Part shown: in pieces, positions 36,701-50,523 of the stretch
How positions within the stretch are numbered: the stretch's first letter is position 1
Layout of the letters: each line of letters begins with the position of its first letter
Assembly (NCBI RefSeq): GCF_050003625.1
Contig: NC_134397.1
Span: forward strand, 73,201,551-73,265,550
Direction: 5' to 3'
Length of the DNA: 64,000 nucleotides
Source of the DNA: Haematobia irritans
Taxonomy: Eukaryota > Arthropoda > Insecta > Diptera > Muscidae
Program-made: the position numbers and the translations under genes
The notes under the pieces: generated by a model
What the model was told of the DNA's origin: nothing
The model's database searches: none
Seen by the model: the letters and a program-made list of their open reading frames with translations, nothing else

Positions 36701-39700
36701 CGCTCTAGGACGCTTAGTTTAGGAGATATGGCCAAAAGAAGTTTTTCATATAAAAATTTCAATTTTTTTAGGATTTGGGTGGATTTTTCGATTTTTTGAG
36801 GGTGGCCACGAATTAAAGCAATTTTCGCTCTAGGACGCTTAGTTTAGGAGATATGACCAAAAGAAGTTTTTCATATAAAAATTTGGGTGGATTTTTCGAT
36901 TTTTTGAGGGTGGTCACGAATTATCGTCCTTTTCGCTCTAGGACGCTTAGTTTAGGAGATATGGCCAAAAGAAGTTTTTCATATAAAAATTTCAATTTTT
37001 TTAGGATTTGGGTGGATTTTTCGATTTTTTGAGGGTGGCCACGAATTAAAGCAATTTTCGCTCTAGGACGCTTAGTTTAGGAGATATGGCCAAAAGAAGT
37101 TTTTCATATAAAAATTTCAATTTTTTTAGGATTTGGGTGGATTTTTCGATTTTTTGAGGGTGGCCACGAATTATCGTCCTTTTCGCTCTAGGACGCTTAG
37201 TTTAGGAGATTTGGCCAAAAGAAGTTTCTTATATAAAAATTTGGGTGGATTTTTCGATTTTTTGAGGGTGGCCACGAATTATCGTCCTTTTCGCTCTAGG
37301 ACGCTTAGTTTCGGAGATATGACCAAAAGAAGTTTTTCATATAAAAATTTCAATTTTTTTAGGACTTGGGTGGATTTTTCGAATTTTTGAGGGTGGTCAC
37401 GAATTAAAGCCCTTTTCGCTCTAGGACGCTTAGTTTAGGAGATATGGCCAAAAGAAGTTTTTCATATAAAAATTTCAATTTTTTTAGGATTTGGGTGGAT
37501 TTTTCGATTTTTTGGGGGTGGTCACGAATTAAAGTCCTTTTCGCTCTAGGACGCTTAGTTTAGGCGATATGGCCAAAAGAAGTTTTTCATATAAAAATTT
37601 CAATGTTTTTAGGATTTGGGTGGATTTTTCGATTTTTTGGGGTGGTCAGGAATTAAAGCCCTTTTCGCTCTAGGACGCTTAGTTTAGGAGATATGACCAA
37701 AAGAAGTTTTTCATATAAAAATTTCAATTTTTTTAGGATTTGGGTGGAGTTTTCGACTTTTTGAGGGTGGTCACGATTTAAAGCCCTTTTCGCTCTAGGA
37801 CGCTTAGTTTAGGAGATATGGCCAAAAGAAGTTTTTCATATACAAATTTCAATTTTTTAGAATTTGGGTGGATTTTTCGATTTTTTGAGGGTGGTTACGT
37901 ATTATCGTCCTTTTCGCTCTAGGACGGTTAGTTTAGGAGATATGGCCAAAAGAAGTTTTTCATATAAAAATTTCAATTTTTTTAGGATTTGGGTGGATTT
38001 TTCGATTTTTTGAGGGTGGCCACGAATTATCGTCCTTTTCGCTCTAGGACGCTTAGTTTAGGAGATATGGCCAAAAGAAGTTTCTCATATAAAAATTTGG
38101 GTGGATTTTTCGATTTTTTGAGGGTGGCCACGAATTATCGTCCTTTTCGCTCTAGGACGCTTAGTTTCGGAGATATGACCAAAAGAAGTTTTTCATATAA
38201 AAATTTCAATTTTTTTAGGATTTGGGTGGATTTTTCGAATTTTTGAGGGTGGTCACGAATTAAAGCCCTTTTCGCTCTAGGACGCTTAGTTTAGGAGATA
38301 TGGCCAAAAGAAGTTTTTCATATACAAATTTCAATTTTTTAGGATTTGGGTGGATTTTTCGATTTTTTGAGGGTGGGCACGAATTATCGAACTTTTCGTT
38401 CTAGGACGCTTAGTTTAGGAGATATGGCCAAAATAAGTTTTTCATATAAAAATTTCAATTTTTTTAGGATTTGGGTGGATTTTTCGATTTTTTGAGGGTG
38501 GTCACGAATTATCGTCCTTTTCGCTCTAGGAGGCTTAGTTTAGGAGATATGGCCAAAAGAAGTTTTTCATATAAAAATTTCAATTTTTTTAGGATTTGGG
38601 TGGATTTTTCGATTTTTTGAGGGTGGCCACGAATTAAAGCAATTTTCGCTCTAGGACGCTTAGTTTAGGAGATATGACCAAAATAAGTTTTTCATATAAA
38701 AATTTCAATTTTTTTAAGATTTGGGTGGATTTTTCGATTTTTTGGGGGTGGTCACAAATTAAAGCCCTTTTCGCTCTAGGACGCTTAGTTTAGGAGATAT
38801 GGCCAAAAGAAGTTTTTCATATAAACATTTAAATTTTTTTAGGATTTGGGTGGATTTTTCGATTTTTTGAGGATGGTCAGCCCTTTCAAATTGCAATTTT
38901 TTAGGATTTGGGTGGATTTTTCGATTTTTTGGGGGTGGTCACGAATTAAAGCCCTTTTCGCTCTAGGACGCTTAGTTTAGGAGATATGGCCAAAAGAAGT
39001 TTTTCATATAAAAATTTCAATTTTTTTAGGAATTGGGTGGATTTTTCTTTTTTTTGAGGGTGGTCGCTCTAGGACGCTTAGTTTAGGAGATATGACCAAA
39101 AGAAGTTTTTCATATGAAAATTTAAATTTTTTTAGGATTTGGGTGGATTTTTCGATTTTTTGAGGGTGGTTACGAATTAAAGCCCTTTTCGCTCTAGGAC
39201 GCTTAGTTTAGGAGATATGGCCAAAAGAAATTTTTCATATAAAAATTTCAATTTTTTTAGGATTTGGGTGGATTTTTCGATTTTTTGAGGGTGGTCACGA
39301 ATTAAAGCCCTTTTCGCTCTAGGACGCTTAGTTTAGGAGATATGGCCAAAAGAAGTTTTTCATATAAAAATTTCAATTTTTTTAGGATTTGGGTGGATTT
39401 TTCGATTTTTTGAGGGTGGTCACGAATTATCGTCCTTTCCGCTCTAGGACGCTTAGTTTAGGAGATATGGCCAAAAGAAGTTTTTCATATAAAAATTTCA
39501 ATTTTTTTAGGATTTGGGTGGATTTTTCGATTTTTTGAGGGTGGGCACGAATTATCGTCCTTTTCGCTCTAGGACGCTGAGTTTAGGAGATATGGCCAAA
39601 AGAAGTTTTTCATATAAAAATTTAAATTTTTTTAAGGATTTGGGTGGATTTTTCGATTTTTTGGGGGTGGTCACGAATTAAAGCCCTTTTCGCTCTAGGA

Positions 39701-41248
39701 CGCTTAGTTTAGGAGATATGGCCAAAAGAAGTTTTTCATATAAAAATTTCAATTTTTTTAGGATTTGGGTGGATTTTTCGATTTTTTGAGGGTGGCCACG
39801 AATTAAAGCAATTTTCGCTCTAGGACGCTTAGTTTAGGAGATATGACCAAAAGAAGTTTTTCATATAAAAATTTCAATTTTTTTAGGATTTGGGTGGATT
39901 TTGCGATTTTTTGAGGGTGGTCACGAATTATCGTCCTTTTCGCTCCAGGACACTTAGTTTAGGAGATATGGCCAAAAGAAGTTTTTCATATAAAAATTTC
40001 AATTTTTTTAGGATTTGGGTGGATTTTTCGATTTTTTGAGGGTGGTCACGAATTATCGTCCTTTTCGCTCTAGGACGCTTAGTTTAGGAGATATGGCCAA
40101 AAGAAGTTTTTCATATAAAAATTTCAATTTTTTTAGGAATTGGGTGGATTTTCGATTTTTTGAGGGTGGTCGCTCTAGGACGCTTAGTTTAGGAGATATG
40201 ACCAAAAGAAGTTTTTCATATAAAAATTTCAATTTTTTTAGGATTTGGGTGGATTTTTCGATTTTTTGAGGGTGGTCACGAATTATCGTCCTTTTCGCTC
40301 TAGGACGCTTAGTTTAGGAGATATGGCCAAAAGAAGTTTTTCATATAAAAATTTCAATTTTTTTAGGATTTGGGTGGATTTTTCGATTTTTTGAGGGTGG
40401 TCACGAATTATCGTCCTTTTCGCTCTAGGACGTTTAGGAGATATGGCCAAAAGAAGTTTTTCATATACAAATTTCAATTTTTTTAGGATTTGGGTGGATT
40501 TTTCGATTTTTTGGGGGTGGTCACAAATTAAAGCCCTTTTCGCTGTAGGACGCTTAGTTTAGGAGATATGGCCAAAATAAGTTTTTCATATAAAAATTTC
40601 AATTTTTTTAGGATTTGGGTGGATTTTTCGATTTTTTGAGGGTGGTCACGAATTATCGTCCTTTTCGCTCTAGGACGCTTAGTTTAGGAGATATGACCAA
40701 AAGAAGTTTTTCATATAAAAATTTCAATTTTTTTAGGATTTGGGTGGATTTTTCGATTTTTTGAGGGTGGTCACGAATTATCGTCATTTTCGCTCTAGGA
40801 CGCTTAGTTTAGGAGATATGACCAAAAGAAGTTTTTCATATAAAAATTTCAACTTTTTTAGGATTTGGGTGGATTTTTCGAATTTTTGAGGGTGGTCACG
40901 AATTAAAGCCCTTTTCGCTCTAGGACGCTTAGTTTAGGAGATATGGCCAAAAGAAGTTTTTCATATACAAATTTCAATTTTTTTAGGATTTGGGTGGATT
41001 TTTCGATTTTTTGAGGGTGGGCACGAATTATCGTCCTTTTCGCTCTAGGACGCTTAGTTTAGGAGATATGGCCAAAATAAATTTTTCATATAAAAATTTC
41101 AATTTTTTTAGGATTTGGGTGGATTTTTCGATTTTTTGAGGGTGGTCACGAATTATCGTCCTTTTCGCTCTAGGACGCTTAGTTTAGGAGATATGGCCAA
41201 AAGAAGTTTTTCATATAAAAATTTCAATTTTTTTAGAATTTGGGTGGA
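33736..41248 (+). repeat. Satellite block between the 8,669-offset copies
   Basis: Mix of full, 108-, 106- and about 71-bp monomers. First appearance of the hybrid AATTATCGCCC type (34730) and of the GGGGGAGTTCACG monomer (34590). The stretch 36700-38600 resembles the 19.6-20 kb and 25.4-26.1 kb regions. A reverse-strand open frame at 40283-40477 (similar ones at 27495 and 50549) is a repeat artefact. Confidence 0.7.
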
Positions 41249-42404
41249 TTTTTCGATTTTTTGAGGGTGGTCGCTCTAGGACGCTTAGTTTAGGAGATAT
41301 GACCAAAAGAAGTTTTTCATATGAAAATTTAAATTTTTTTAGGATTTGGGTGGATTTTTCGATTTTTTGAGGGTGGGCACGAATTATCGTCCTTTTCGCT
41401 CTAGGACGCTTAGTTTAGGAGATATGGCCAAAAGAAGTTTTTCATATAAAAATTTCAATTTTTTTAAGGATTTGGGTGGATTTTTCGATTTTTTGGGGGT
41501 GGTCACGAATTAAAGCCCTTTTCGCTCTAGGACGCTTAGTTTAGGAGATATGGCCAAAAGAAGTTTTTCATATACAAATTTCAATTTTTTAGGATTTGGG
41601 TGGATTTTTCGATTTTTTGAGGGTGGGCACGAATTATCGTCCTTTTCGCTCTAGGACGCTTAGTTTAGGAGATATGGCCAAAATAAGTTTTTCATATAAA
41701 AATTTCAATTTTTTTAGGATTTGGGTGGATTTTTCGATTTTTTGAGGGTGGGCACGAATTATCGTCCTTTTCGCTCTAGGACGCTTAGTTTAGGAGATAT
41801 GGCCAAAATAAGTTTTTCATATAAAATTACTTAATAATAACGAATTAAAGCCCTTTTCTCTCAAGGACGCTTAGTTTAGGAGATATGGCCAAAAGAAGTT
41901 TTTCATATAAAAATTTCAATTTTTTTAGGATTTGGGTGGATTTTTCGATTTTTTGAGGGTGGTTACGTATTATCGTCCTTTTCGCTCTAGAACGCTTACT
42001 TTAGGAGATATGGCCAAAGGAAGTTTTTCATATAAAAATTTCAATTTTTTTAGGATTTGGGTGGATTTTGCGATTTTTTGAGGGTGGTCACGAATTATCG
42101 TCCTTTTCGCTCTAGGACACTTAGTTTAGGAGATATGGCCAAAAGAAGTTTTTCATATAAAAATTTCAATTTTTTTAGAATTTGGGTGGATTTTTCGATT
42201 TTTTGAGGGTGGTCACGAATTATCGTCCTTTTCGCTCTAGGACGCTTAGTTTAGGAGATATGGCCAAAAGAAGTTTTTCATATAAAAATTTCAATTTTTT
42301 TAGGATTTGGGTGAATTTTTCGATTTTTTGAGGGTGGTCACGAATTATCGTCCTTTTCGCTCTAGGACGCTTAGTTTAGGAGATATGGCCAAAAGAAGTT
42401 TTTC
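41249..42404 (+). repeat. Segment duplicated at offset 8,669, copy 2
   Basis: Second copy of 32580-33735, including the scrambled monomer at 41820-41861 and CTCAAGGACGC at 41860. After this point copy 2 carries three extra monomers: matching sequence resumes at an offset of 9,044, i.e. 375 bases more. Confidence 0.82.
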
Positions 42405-45400
42405 ATATAAAAATTTCAATTTTTTTAGGATTTGGGTGGATTTTTCGAATTTTTGAGGGTGGTCACGAATTATCGTCCTTTTCGCTCTAGGACGCTTAGT
42501 TTAGGAGATATGGCCAAAAGAAGTTTTTCATATAAAAATTTCAATTTTTTTAGAATTTGGGTGGATTTTTCGATTTTTTGAGGGTGGTCACGAATTATCG
42601 TCCTTTTCGCTCTAGGACGCTTAGTTTAGGAGATATGGCCAAAAGAAGTTTTTCATATAAAAATTTCAATTTTTTTAGGATTTGGGTGAATTTTTCGATT
42701 TTTTGAGGGTGGTCACGAATTATCGTCCTTTTCGCTCTAGGACGCTTAGTTTAGGAGATATGGCCAAAAGAAGTTTTTCATATAAAAATTTCAATTTTTT
42801 TAGGATTTGGGTGGATTTTTCGATTTTTTGAGGGTGGTCACGAATTATCGTCCTTTTCGCTCTAGGACGCTTAGTTTAGGAGATATGGCCAAAAGAAGTT
42901 TTTCATATAAAAATTTCAATTTTTTTAGGATTTGGGTGGATTTTTCGATTTTTTGGGGGTGGTCACAAATTAAAGCCCTTTTCGCTCTAGGACGCTTAGT
43001 TTAGGAGATATGGCCAAAAGAAGTTTTTCATATAAACATTTAAATTTTTTTAGGATTTGGGTGGATTTTTCGATTTTTTGAGGGTGGTCACGAATTAAAG
43101 CCCTTTCAAATTGCAATTTTTTAGGATTTGGGTGGATTTTTCGATTTTTTGGGGGTGGTCACGAATTATCGTCCTTTTCGCTCTAGGACGGTTAGTTTAG
43201 GAGATATGGCCAAAAGAAGTTTTTCATATAAAAATTTCAATTTTTTTAGGAATTGGGTGGATTTTCGATTTTTTGAGGGTGGTCGCTCTAGGACGCTTAG
43301 TTTAGGAGATATGACCAAAAGAAGTTTTTCATATGAAAATTTAAATTTTTTTAGGATTTGGGTGGATTTTTCGATTTTTTGAGTGTGGGCACGAATTATC
43401 GTCCTTTTCGCTCTAGGACGCTTAGTTTAGGAGATATGGCCAAAAGAAGTTTTTCATATAAAAATTTCAATTTTTTAAGGATTTGGGTGGATTTTTCGAT
43501 TTTTTGGGGGTGGTCACGAATTAAAGTCCTTTTCGCTCTAGGACGCTTAGTTTAGGAGATATGGCCAAAAGAAGTTTTTCATATAAAAATTTCAATTTTT
43601 TTAGGATTTGGGTGGATTTTTCGATTTTTTGAGGGTGGTCACGAATTATCGTCCTTTTCGCTCTAGGACGCTTAGTTTAGGAGATATGACCAAAAGAAGT
43701 TTTTCATATAAAAATTTCAATTTTTTTAGGATTTGGGTGGATTTTTCGATTTTTTGAGGGTGGTCACGAATTATCGTCCTTTTCGCTCTAGGACGCTTAG
43801 TTTAGGAGATATGGCCAAAAGAAGTTTTTCATATAAAAATTTCAATTTTTTTAGGATTTGGGTGGATTTTTCGATTTTTTGAGGGTGGTCACGAATTATC
43901 GTCCTTTTCGCTCTAGGACGCTTAGTTTAGGAGATATGGCCAAAAGAAGTTTTTCATATAAAAATTTCAATTTTTTTAGGATTTGGGTGGATTTTTCGAT
44001 TTTTTGGGGGTGGTCACAAATTAAAGCCCTTTTCGCTCTAGGACGCTTAGTTTAGGAGATATGGCCAAAAGAAGTTTTTCATATAAACATTTAAATTTTT
44101 TTAGGATTTGGGTGGATTTTTCGATTTTTTGAGGGTGGTCACGAATTAAAGCCCTTTCAAATTGCAATTTTTTAGGATTTGGGTGGATTTTTCGATTTTT
44201 TGGGGGTGGTCACGAATTAAAGCCCTTTTCGCTCTAGGACGCTTAGTTTAGGAGATATGGCCAAAAGAAGTTTTTCATATAAAAATTTCAATTTTTTTAG
44301 GAATTGGGTGGATTTTTCGATTTTTTGAGGGTGGTCGCTCTAGGACGCTTAGTTTAGGAGATATGACCAAAAGAAGTTTTTCATATGAAAATTTAAATTT
44401 TTTTAGGATTTGGGTGGATTTTTCGATTTTTTGAGGGTGGGCACGAATTATCGTCCTTTTCGCTCTAGGACGCTTAGTTTAGGAGATATGGCCAAAAGAA
44501 GTTTTTCATATAAAAATTTCAATTTTTTTAAGGATTTGGGTGGATTTTTCGATTTTTTGGGGGTGGTCACGAATTAAAGCCCTTTTCGCTCTAGGACGCT
44601 TAGTTTAGGAGATATGGCCAAAAGAAGTTTTTCATATAAAAATTTCAATTTTTTTAGGATTTGGGTGGCTTTTTCGATTTTTTGAGGGTGGTCACGAATT
44701 ATCGTCCTTTTCGCTCTAGGACGCTTAGTTTAGGAGATATGACCAAAAGAAGTTTTTCATATAAAAATTTCAATTTTTTTTAGGATTTGGGTGGATTTTT
44801 CGATTTTTTGGGGGTGGTCACGAATTAAAGCCCTTTTCGCTCTAGGACGCTTAGTTTAGGAGATATGGCCAAAAGAAGTTTTTCATATAAAAATTTCAGT
44901 TTTTTTAGGATTTGGGTGGATTTTTCGATTTTTTGGGGGAGTTCACGAATTATCGTCCTTTTCGCTCTAGGACGCTTAGTTTAGGAGATATGACCAAAGG
45001 AAGTTTTTCATATAAAAATTTCAATTTTTTTAGAATTTGGGTGGATTTTTCGATTTTTTGGGGGTGGTCACGAATTATCGCCCTTTTCGCTCTAGGACGC
45101 TTAGTTTAGGAGATATGGCCAAAAGAAGTTTTTCATATAAAAATTCCAATTTTTTAGGATTTCGGTGGATTTTTCGATTTTTTGGGGGTGGTCACGAATT
45201 ATCGCCCTTTTCGCTCTAGGACGCTTAGTTTAGGAGACATGGCCAAAAGAAGTTTTTCATATAAAAATTTCAATTTTTTTAGGATTTGGGTGGATTTTTC
45301 GATTTTTTGAGGGTGGTCACGAATTAAAGCCCTTTTCGCTCTAGGACGCTTAGTTTAGGAGATATGGCCAAAAGAAGTTTTTCATATAAAAATTTCAATT

Positions 45401-45545
45401 TTTTTAGGATTTGGGTGGATTTTTCGATTTTTTGAGGGTGGTTACGAATTATCGTCCTTTTCGCTCTAGGACGCTTAGTTTAGGAGATATGGCCAAAAGA
45501 AGTTTTTCATATAAAAATTTCAATTTTTTTAGGATTTGGGTGGAT
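41867..45545 (+). repeat. Higher-order repeat, 3,479-bp period, copy 1
   Basis: Matches 45346-49024 at an offset of 3,479. The matched length exceeds the offset, so the two are true tandem copies. Markers: GGGTGAATTTTTCG at about 42309 and 45788, TGGATTTTGCGATT at 42062 and 45541, GATTTTTTGAGTGTGGGC at about 43373 versus GAGGGTGGGC at 46852 (a private change). Confidence 0.88.
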
Positions 45546-48500
45546 TTTGCGATTTTTTGAGGGTGGTCACGAATTATCGTCCTTTTCGCTCTAGGACACT
45601 TAGTTTAGGAGATATGGCCAAAAGAAGTTTTTCATATAAAAATTTCAATTTTTTTAGAATTTGGGTGGATTTTTCGATTTTTTGAGGGTGGTCACGAATT
45701 ATCGTCCTTTTCGCTCTAGGACGCTTAGTTTAGGAGATATGGCCAAAAGAAGTTTTTCATATAAAAATTTCAATTTTTTTAGGATTTGGGTGAATTTTTC
45801 GATTTTTTGAGGGTGGTCACGAATTATCGTCCTTTTCGCTCTAGGACGCTTAGTTTAGGAGATATGGCCAAAAGAAGTTTTTCATATAAAAATTTCAATT
45901 TTTTTAGGATTTGGGTGGATTTTTCGATTTTTTGAGGGTGGTCACGAATTATCGTCCTTTTCGCTCTAGGACGCTTAGTTTAGGAGATATGGCCAAAAGA
46001 AGTTTTTCATATAAAAATTTCAATTTTTTTAGAATTTGGGTGGATTTTTTGATTTTTTGAGGGTGGTCACGAATTATCGTCCTTTTCGCTCTAGGACGCT
46101 TAGTTTAGGAGATATGGCCAAAAGAAGTTTTTCATATAAAAATTTCAATTTTTTTAGGATTTGGGTGAATTTTTCGATTTTTTGAGGGTGGTCACGAATT
46201 ATCGTCCTTTTCGCTCTAGGACGCTTAGTTTAGGAGATATGGCCAAAAGAAGTTTTTCATATAAAAATTTCAATTTTTTTAGGATTTGGGTGGATTTTTC
46301 GATTTTTTGAGGGTGGTCACGAATTATCGTCCTTTTCGCTCTAGGACGCTTAGTTTAGGAGATATGGCCAAAAGAAGTTTTTCATATAAAAATTTCAATT
46401 TTTTTAGGATTTGGGTGGATTTTTCGATTTTTTGGGGGTGGTCACAAATTAAAGCCCTTTTCGCTCTAGGACGCTTAGTTTAGGAGATATGGCCAAAAGA
46501 AGTTTTTCATATAAACATTTAAATTTTTTTAGGATTTGGGTGGATTTTTCGATTTTTTGAGGGTGGTCACGAATTAAAGCCCTTTCAAATTGCAATTTTT
46601 TAGGATTTGGGTGGATTTTTCGATTTTTTGGGGGTGGTCACGAATTATCGTCCTTTTCGCTCTAGGACGGTTAGTTTAGGAGATATGGCCAAAAGAAGTT
46701 TTTCATATAAAAATTTCAATTTTTTTAGGAATTGGGTGGATTTTCGATTTTTTGAGGGTGGTCGCTCTAGGACGCTTAGTTTAGGAGATATGACCAAAAG
46801 AAGTTTTTCATATGAAAATTTAAATTTTTTTAGGATTTGGGTGGATTTTTCGATTTTTTGAGGGTGGGCACGAATTATCGTCCTTTTCGCTCTAGGACGC
46901 TTAGTTTAGGAGATATGGCCAAAAGAAGTTTTTCATATAAAAATTTCAATTTTTTAAGGATTTGGGTGGATTTTTCGATTTTTTGGGGGTGGTCACGAAT
47001 TAAAGTCCTTTTCGCTCTAGGACGCTTAGTTTAGGAGATATGGCCAAAAGAAGTTTTTCATATAAAAATTTCAATTTTTTTAGGATTTGGGTGGATTTTT
47101 CGATTTTTTGAGGGTGGTCACGAATTATCGTCCTTTTCGCTCTAGGACGCTTAGTTTAGGAGATATGACCAAAAGAAGTTTTTCATATAAAAATTTCAAT
47201 TTTTTTAGGATTTGGGTGGATTTTTCGATTTTTTGAGGGTGGTCACGAATTATCGTCCTTTTCGCTCTAGGACGCTTAGTTTAGGAGATATGGCCAAAAG
47301 AAGTTTTTCATATAAAAATTTCAATTTTTTTAGGATTTGGGTGGATTTTTCGATTTTTTGAGGGTGGTCACGAATTATCGTCCTTTTCGCTCTAGGACGC
47401 TTAGTTTAGGAGATATGGCCAAAAGAAGTTTTTCATATAAAAATTTCAATTTTTTTAGGATTTGGGTGGATTTTTCGATTTTTTGGGGGTGGTCACAAAT
47501 TAAAGCCCTTTTCGCTCTAGGACGCTTAGTTTAGGAGATATGGCCAAAAGAAGTTTTTCATATAAACATTTAAATTTTTTTAGGATTTGGGTGGATTTTT
47601 CGATTTTTTGAGGGTGGTCACGAATTAAAGCCCTTTCAAATTGCAATTTTTTAGGATTTGGGTGGATTTTTCGATTTTTTGGGGGTGGTCACGAATTAAA
47701 GCCCTTTTCGCTCTAGGACGCTTAGTTTAGGAGATATGGCCAAAAGAAGTTTTTCATATAAAAATTTCAATTTTTTTAGGAATTGGGTGGATTTTTCGAT
47801 TTTTTGAGGGTGGTCGCTCTAGGACGCTTAGTTTAGGAGATATGACCAAAAGAAGTTTTTCATATGAAAATTTAAATTTTTTTAGGATTTGGGTGGATTT
47901 TTCGATTTTTTGAGGGTGGGCACGAATTATCGTCCTTTTCGCTCTAGGACGCTTAGTTTAGGAGATATGGCCAAAAGAAGTTTTTCATATAAAAATTTCA
48001 ATTTTTTTAAGGATTTGGGTGGATTTTTCGATTTTTTGGGGGTGGTCACGAATTAAAGCCCTTTTCGCTCTAGGACGCTTAGTTTAGGAGATATGGCCAA
48101 AAGAAGTTTTTCATATAAAAATTTCAATTTTTTTAGGATTTGGGTGGCTTTTTCGATTTTTTGAGGGTGGTCACGAATTATCGTCCTTTTCGCTCTAGGA
48201 CGCTTAGTTTAGGAGATATGACCAAAAGAAGTTTTTCATATAAAAATTTCAATTTTTTTTAGGATTTGGGTGGATTTTTCGATTTTTTGGGGGTGGTCAC
48301 GAATTAAAGCCCTTTTCGCTCTAGGACGCTTAGTTTAGGAGATATGGCCAAAAGAAGTTTTTCATATAAAAATTTCAGTTTTTTTAGGATTTGGGTGGAT
48401 TTTTCGATTTTTTGGGGGAGTTCACGAATTATCGTCCTTTTCGCTCTAGGACGCTTAGTTTAGGAGATATGACCAAAGGAAGTTTTTCATATAAAAATTT

Positions 48501-49024
48501 CAATTTTTTTAGAATTTGGGTGGATTTTTCGATTTTTTGGGGGTGGTCACGAATTATCGCCCTTTTCGCTCTAGGACGCTTAGTTTAGGAGATATGGCCA
48601 AAAGAAGTTTTTCATATAAAAATTCCAATTTTTTAGGATTTCGGTGGATTTTTCGATTTTTTGGGGGTGGTCACGAATTATCGCCCTTTTCGCTCTAGGA
48701 CGCTTAGTTTAGGAGACATGGCCAAAAGAAGTTTTTCATATAAAAATTTCAATTTTTTTAGGATTTGGGTGGATTTTTCGATTTTTTGAGGGTGGTCACG
48801 AATTAAAGCCCTTTTCGCTCTAGGACGCTTAGTTTAGGAGATATGGCCAAAAGAAGTTTTTCATATAAAAATTTCAATTTTTTTAGGATTTGGGTGGATT
48901 TTTCGATTTTTTGAGGGTGGTTACGAATTATCGTCCTTTTCGCTCTAGGACGCTTAGTTTAGGAGATATGGCCAAAAGAAGTTTTTCATATAAAAATTTC
49001 AATTTTTTTAGGATTTGGGTGGAT
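45346..49024 (+). repeat. Higher-order repeat, 3,479-bp period, copy 2
   Basis: Second copy of 41867-45545. Identity is very high; visible differences include GGATTTTTTGATTTTTTG at about 46035 (copy 1 has CG) and GGTTACGAATTATCG at about 45429 where 41950 has GTATTATCG. The low divergence implies a recent event. Confidence 0.88.
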
Positions 49025-49275
49025 TTTTCGATTTTTTGAGGGTGGTCCCGAATTAAAGCCCTTTTCGCTCTAGGACGCTTAGTTTAGGAGATATGGCCAA
49101 AAGAAGTTTTTCATATAAAAATTTCAATTTTTTTAGGATTTGGGTGGATTTTTCGATTTTTTGAGGGTGGTCACGAATTATCGCCCTTTTCGCTCTAGGA
49201 CGCTTAGTTTAGGAGATATGACCAAAAGAAGTTTTTCATATAAAAATTGAATTTTTTTAGGATTTGGGTGGATTT
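48070..49275 (+). repeat. 1,248-bp-offset duplication, copy 1
   Basis: Matches 49318-50523. Markers: GGGTGGCTTTTTCG at 48143 and 49391, the GGGGGAGTTCACG monomer at about 48416 and 49664, GGATTTCGGTGG at about 48637 and 49885, GGTCCCGAATTAAAG at about 49048 and 50296, AAAAATTGAATTTT at about 49244 and 50492. Confidence 0.85.
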
Positions 49276-49317
49276 TTGATTTTTTGGGGGTGGTCACGAA
49301 TTAAAGCCCTTTTCGCT

Positions 49318-50523
49318 CTAGGACGCTTAGTTTAGGAGATATGGCCAAAAGAAGTTTTTCATATAAAAATTTCAATTTTTTTAGGATTTGGGTGGCTTTT
49401 TCGATTTTTTGAGGGTGGTCACGAATTATCGTCCTTTTCGCTCTAGGACGCTTAGTTTAGGAGATATGACCAAAAGAAGTTTTTCATATAAAAATTTCAA
49501 TTTTTTTTAGGATTTGGGTGGATTTTTCGATTTTTTGGGGGTGGTCACGAATTAAAGCCCTTTTCGCTCTAGGACGCTTAGTTTAGGAGATATGGCCAAA
49601 AGAAGTTTTTCATATAAAAATTTCAGTTTTTTTAGGATTTGGGTGGATTTTTCGATTTTTTGGGGGAGTTCACGAATTATCGTCCTTTTCGCTCTAGGAC
49701 GCTTAGTTTAGGAGATATGACCAAAGGAAGTTTTTCATATAAAAATTTCAATTTTTTTAGAATTTGGGTGGATTTTTCGATTTTTTGGGGGTGGTCACGA
49801 ATTATCGCCCTTTTCGCTCTAGGACGCTTAGTTTAGGAGATATGGCCAAAAGAAGTTTTTCATATAAAAATTCCAATTTTTTAGGATTTCGGTGGATTTT
49901 TCGATTTTTTGGGGGTGGTCACGAATTATCGCCCTTTTCGCTCTAGGACGCTTAGTTTAGGAGACATGGCCAAAAGAAGTTTTTCATATAAAAATTTCAA
50001 TTTTTTTAGGATTTGGGTGGATTTTTCGATTTTTTGAGGGTGGTCACGAATTAAAGCCCTTTTCGCTCTAGGACGCTTAGTTTAGGAGATATGGCCAAAA
50101 GAAGTTTTTCATATAAAAATTTCAATTTTTTTAGGATTTGGGTGGATTTTTCGATTTTTTGAGGGTGGTTACGAATTATCGTCCTTTTCGCTCTAGGACG
50201 CTTAGTTTAGGAGATATGGCCAAAAGAAGTTTTTCATATAAAAATTTCAATTTTTTTAGGATTTGGGTGGATTTTTCGATTTTTTGAGGGTGGTCCCGAA
50301 TTAAAGCCCTTTTCGCTCTAGGACGCTTAGTTTAGGAGATATGGCCAAAAGAAGTTTTTCATATAAAAATTTCATTTTTTTTAGGATTTGGGTGGATTTT
50401 TCGATTTTTTGAGGGTGGTCACGAATTATCGCCCTTTTCGCTCTAGGACGCTTAGTTTGGGAGATATGACCAAAAGAAGTTTTTCATATAAAAATTGAAT
50501 TTTTTTAGGATTTGGGTGGATTT
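49318..50523 (+). repeat. 1,248-bp-offset duplication, copy 2
   Basis: Second copy of 48070-49275. It overlaps in origin with the right part of the 3,479-bp unit, so this event followed or accompanied that duplication. Confidence 0.85.
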
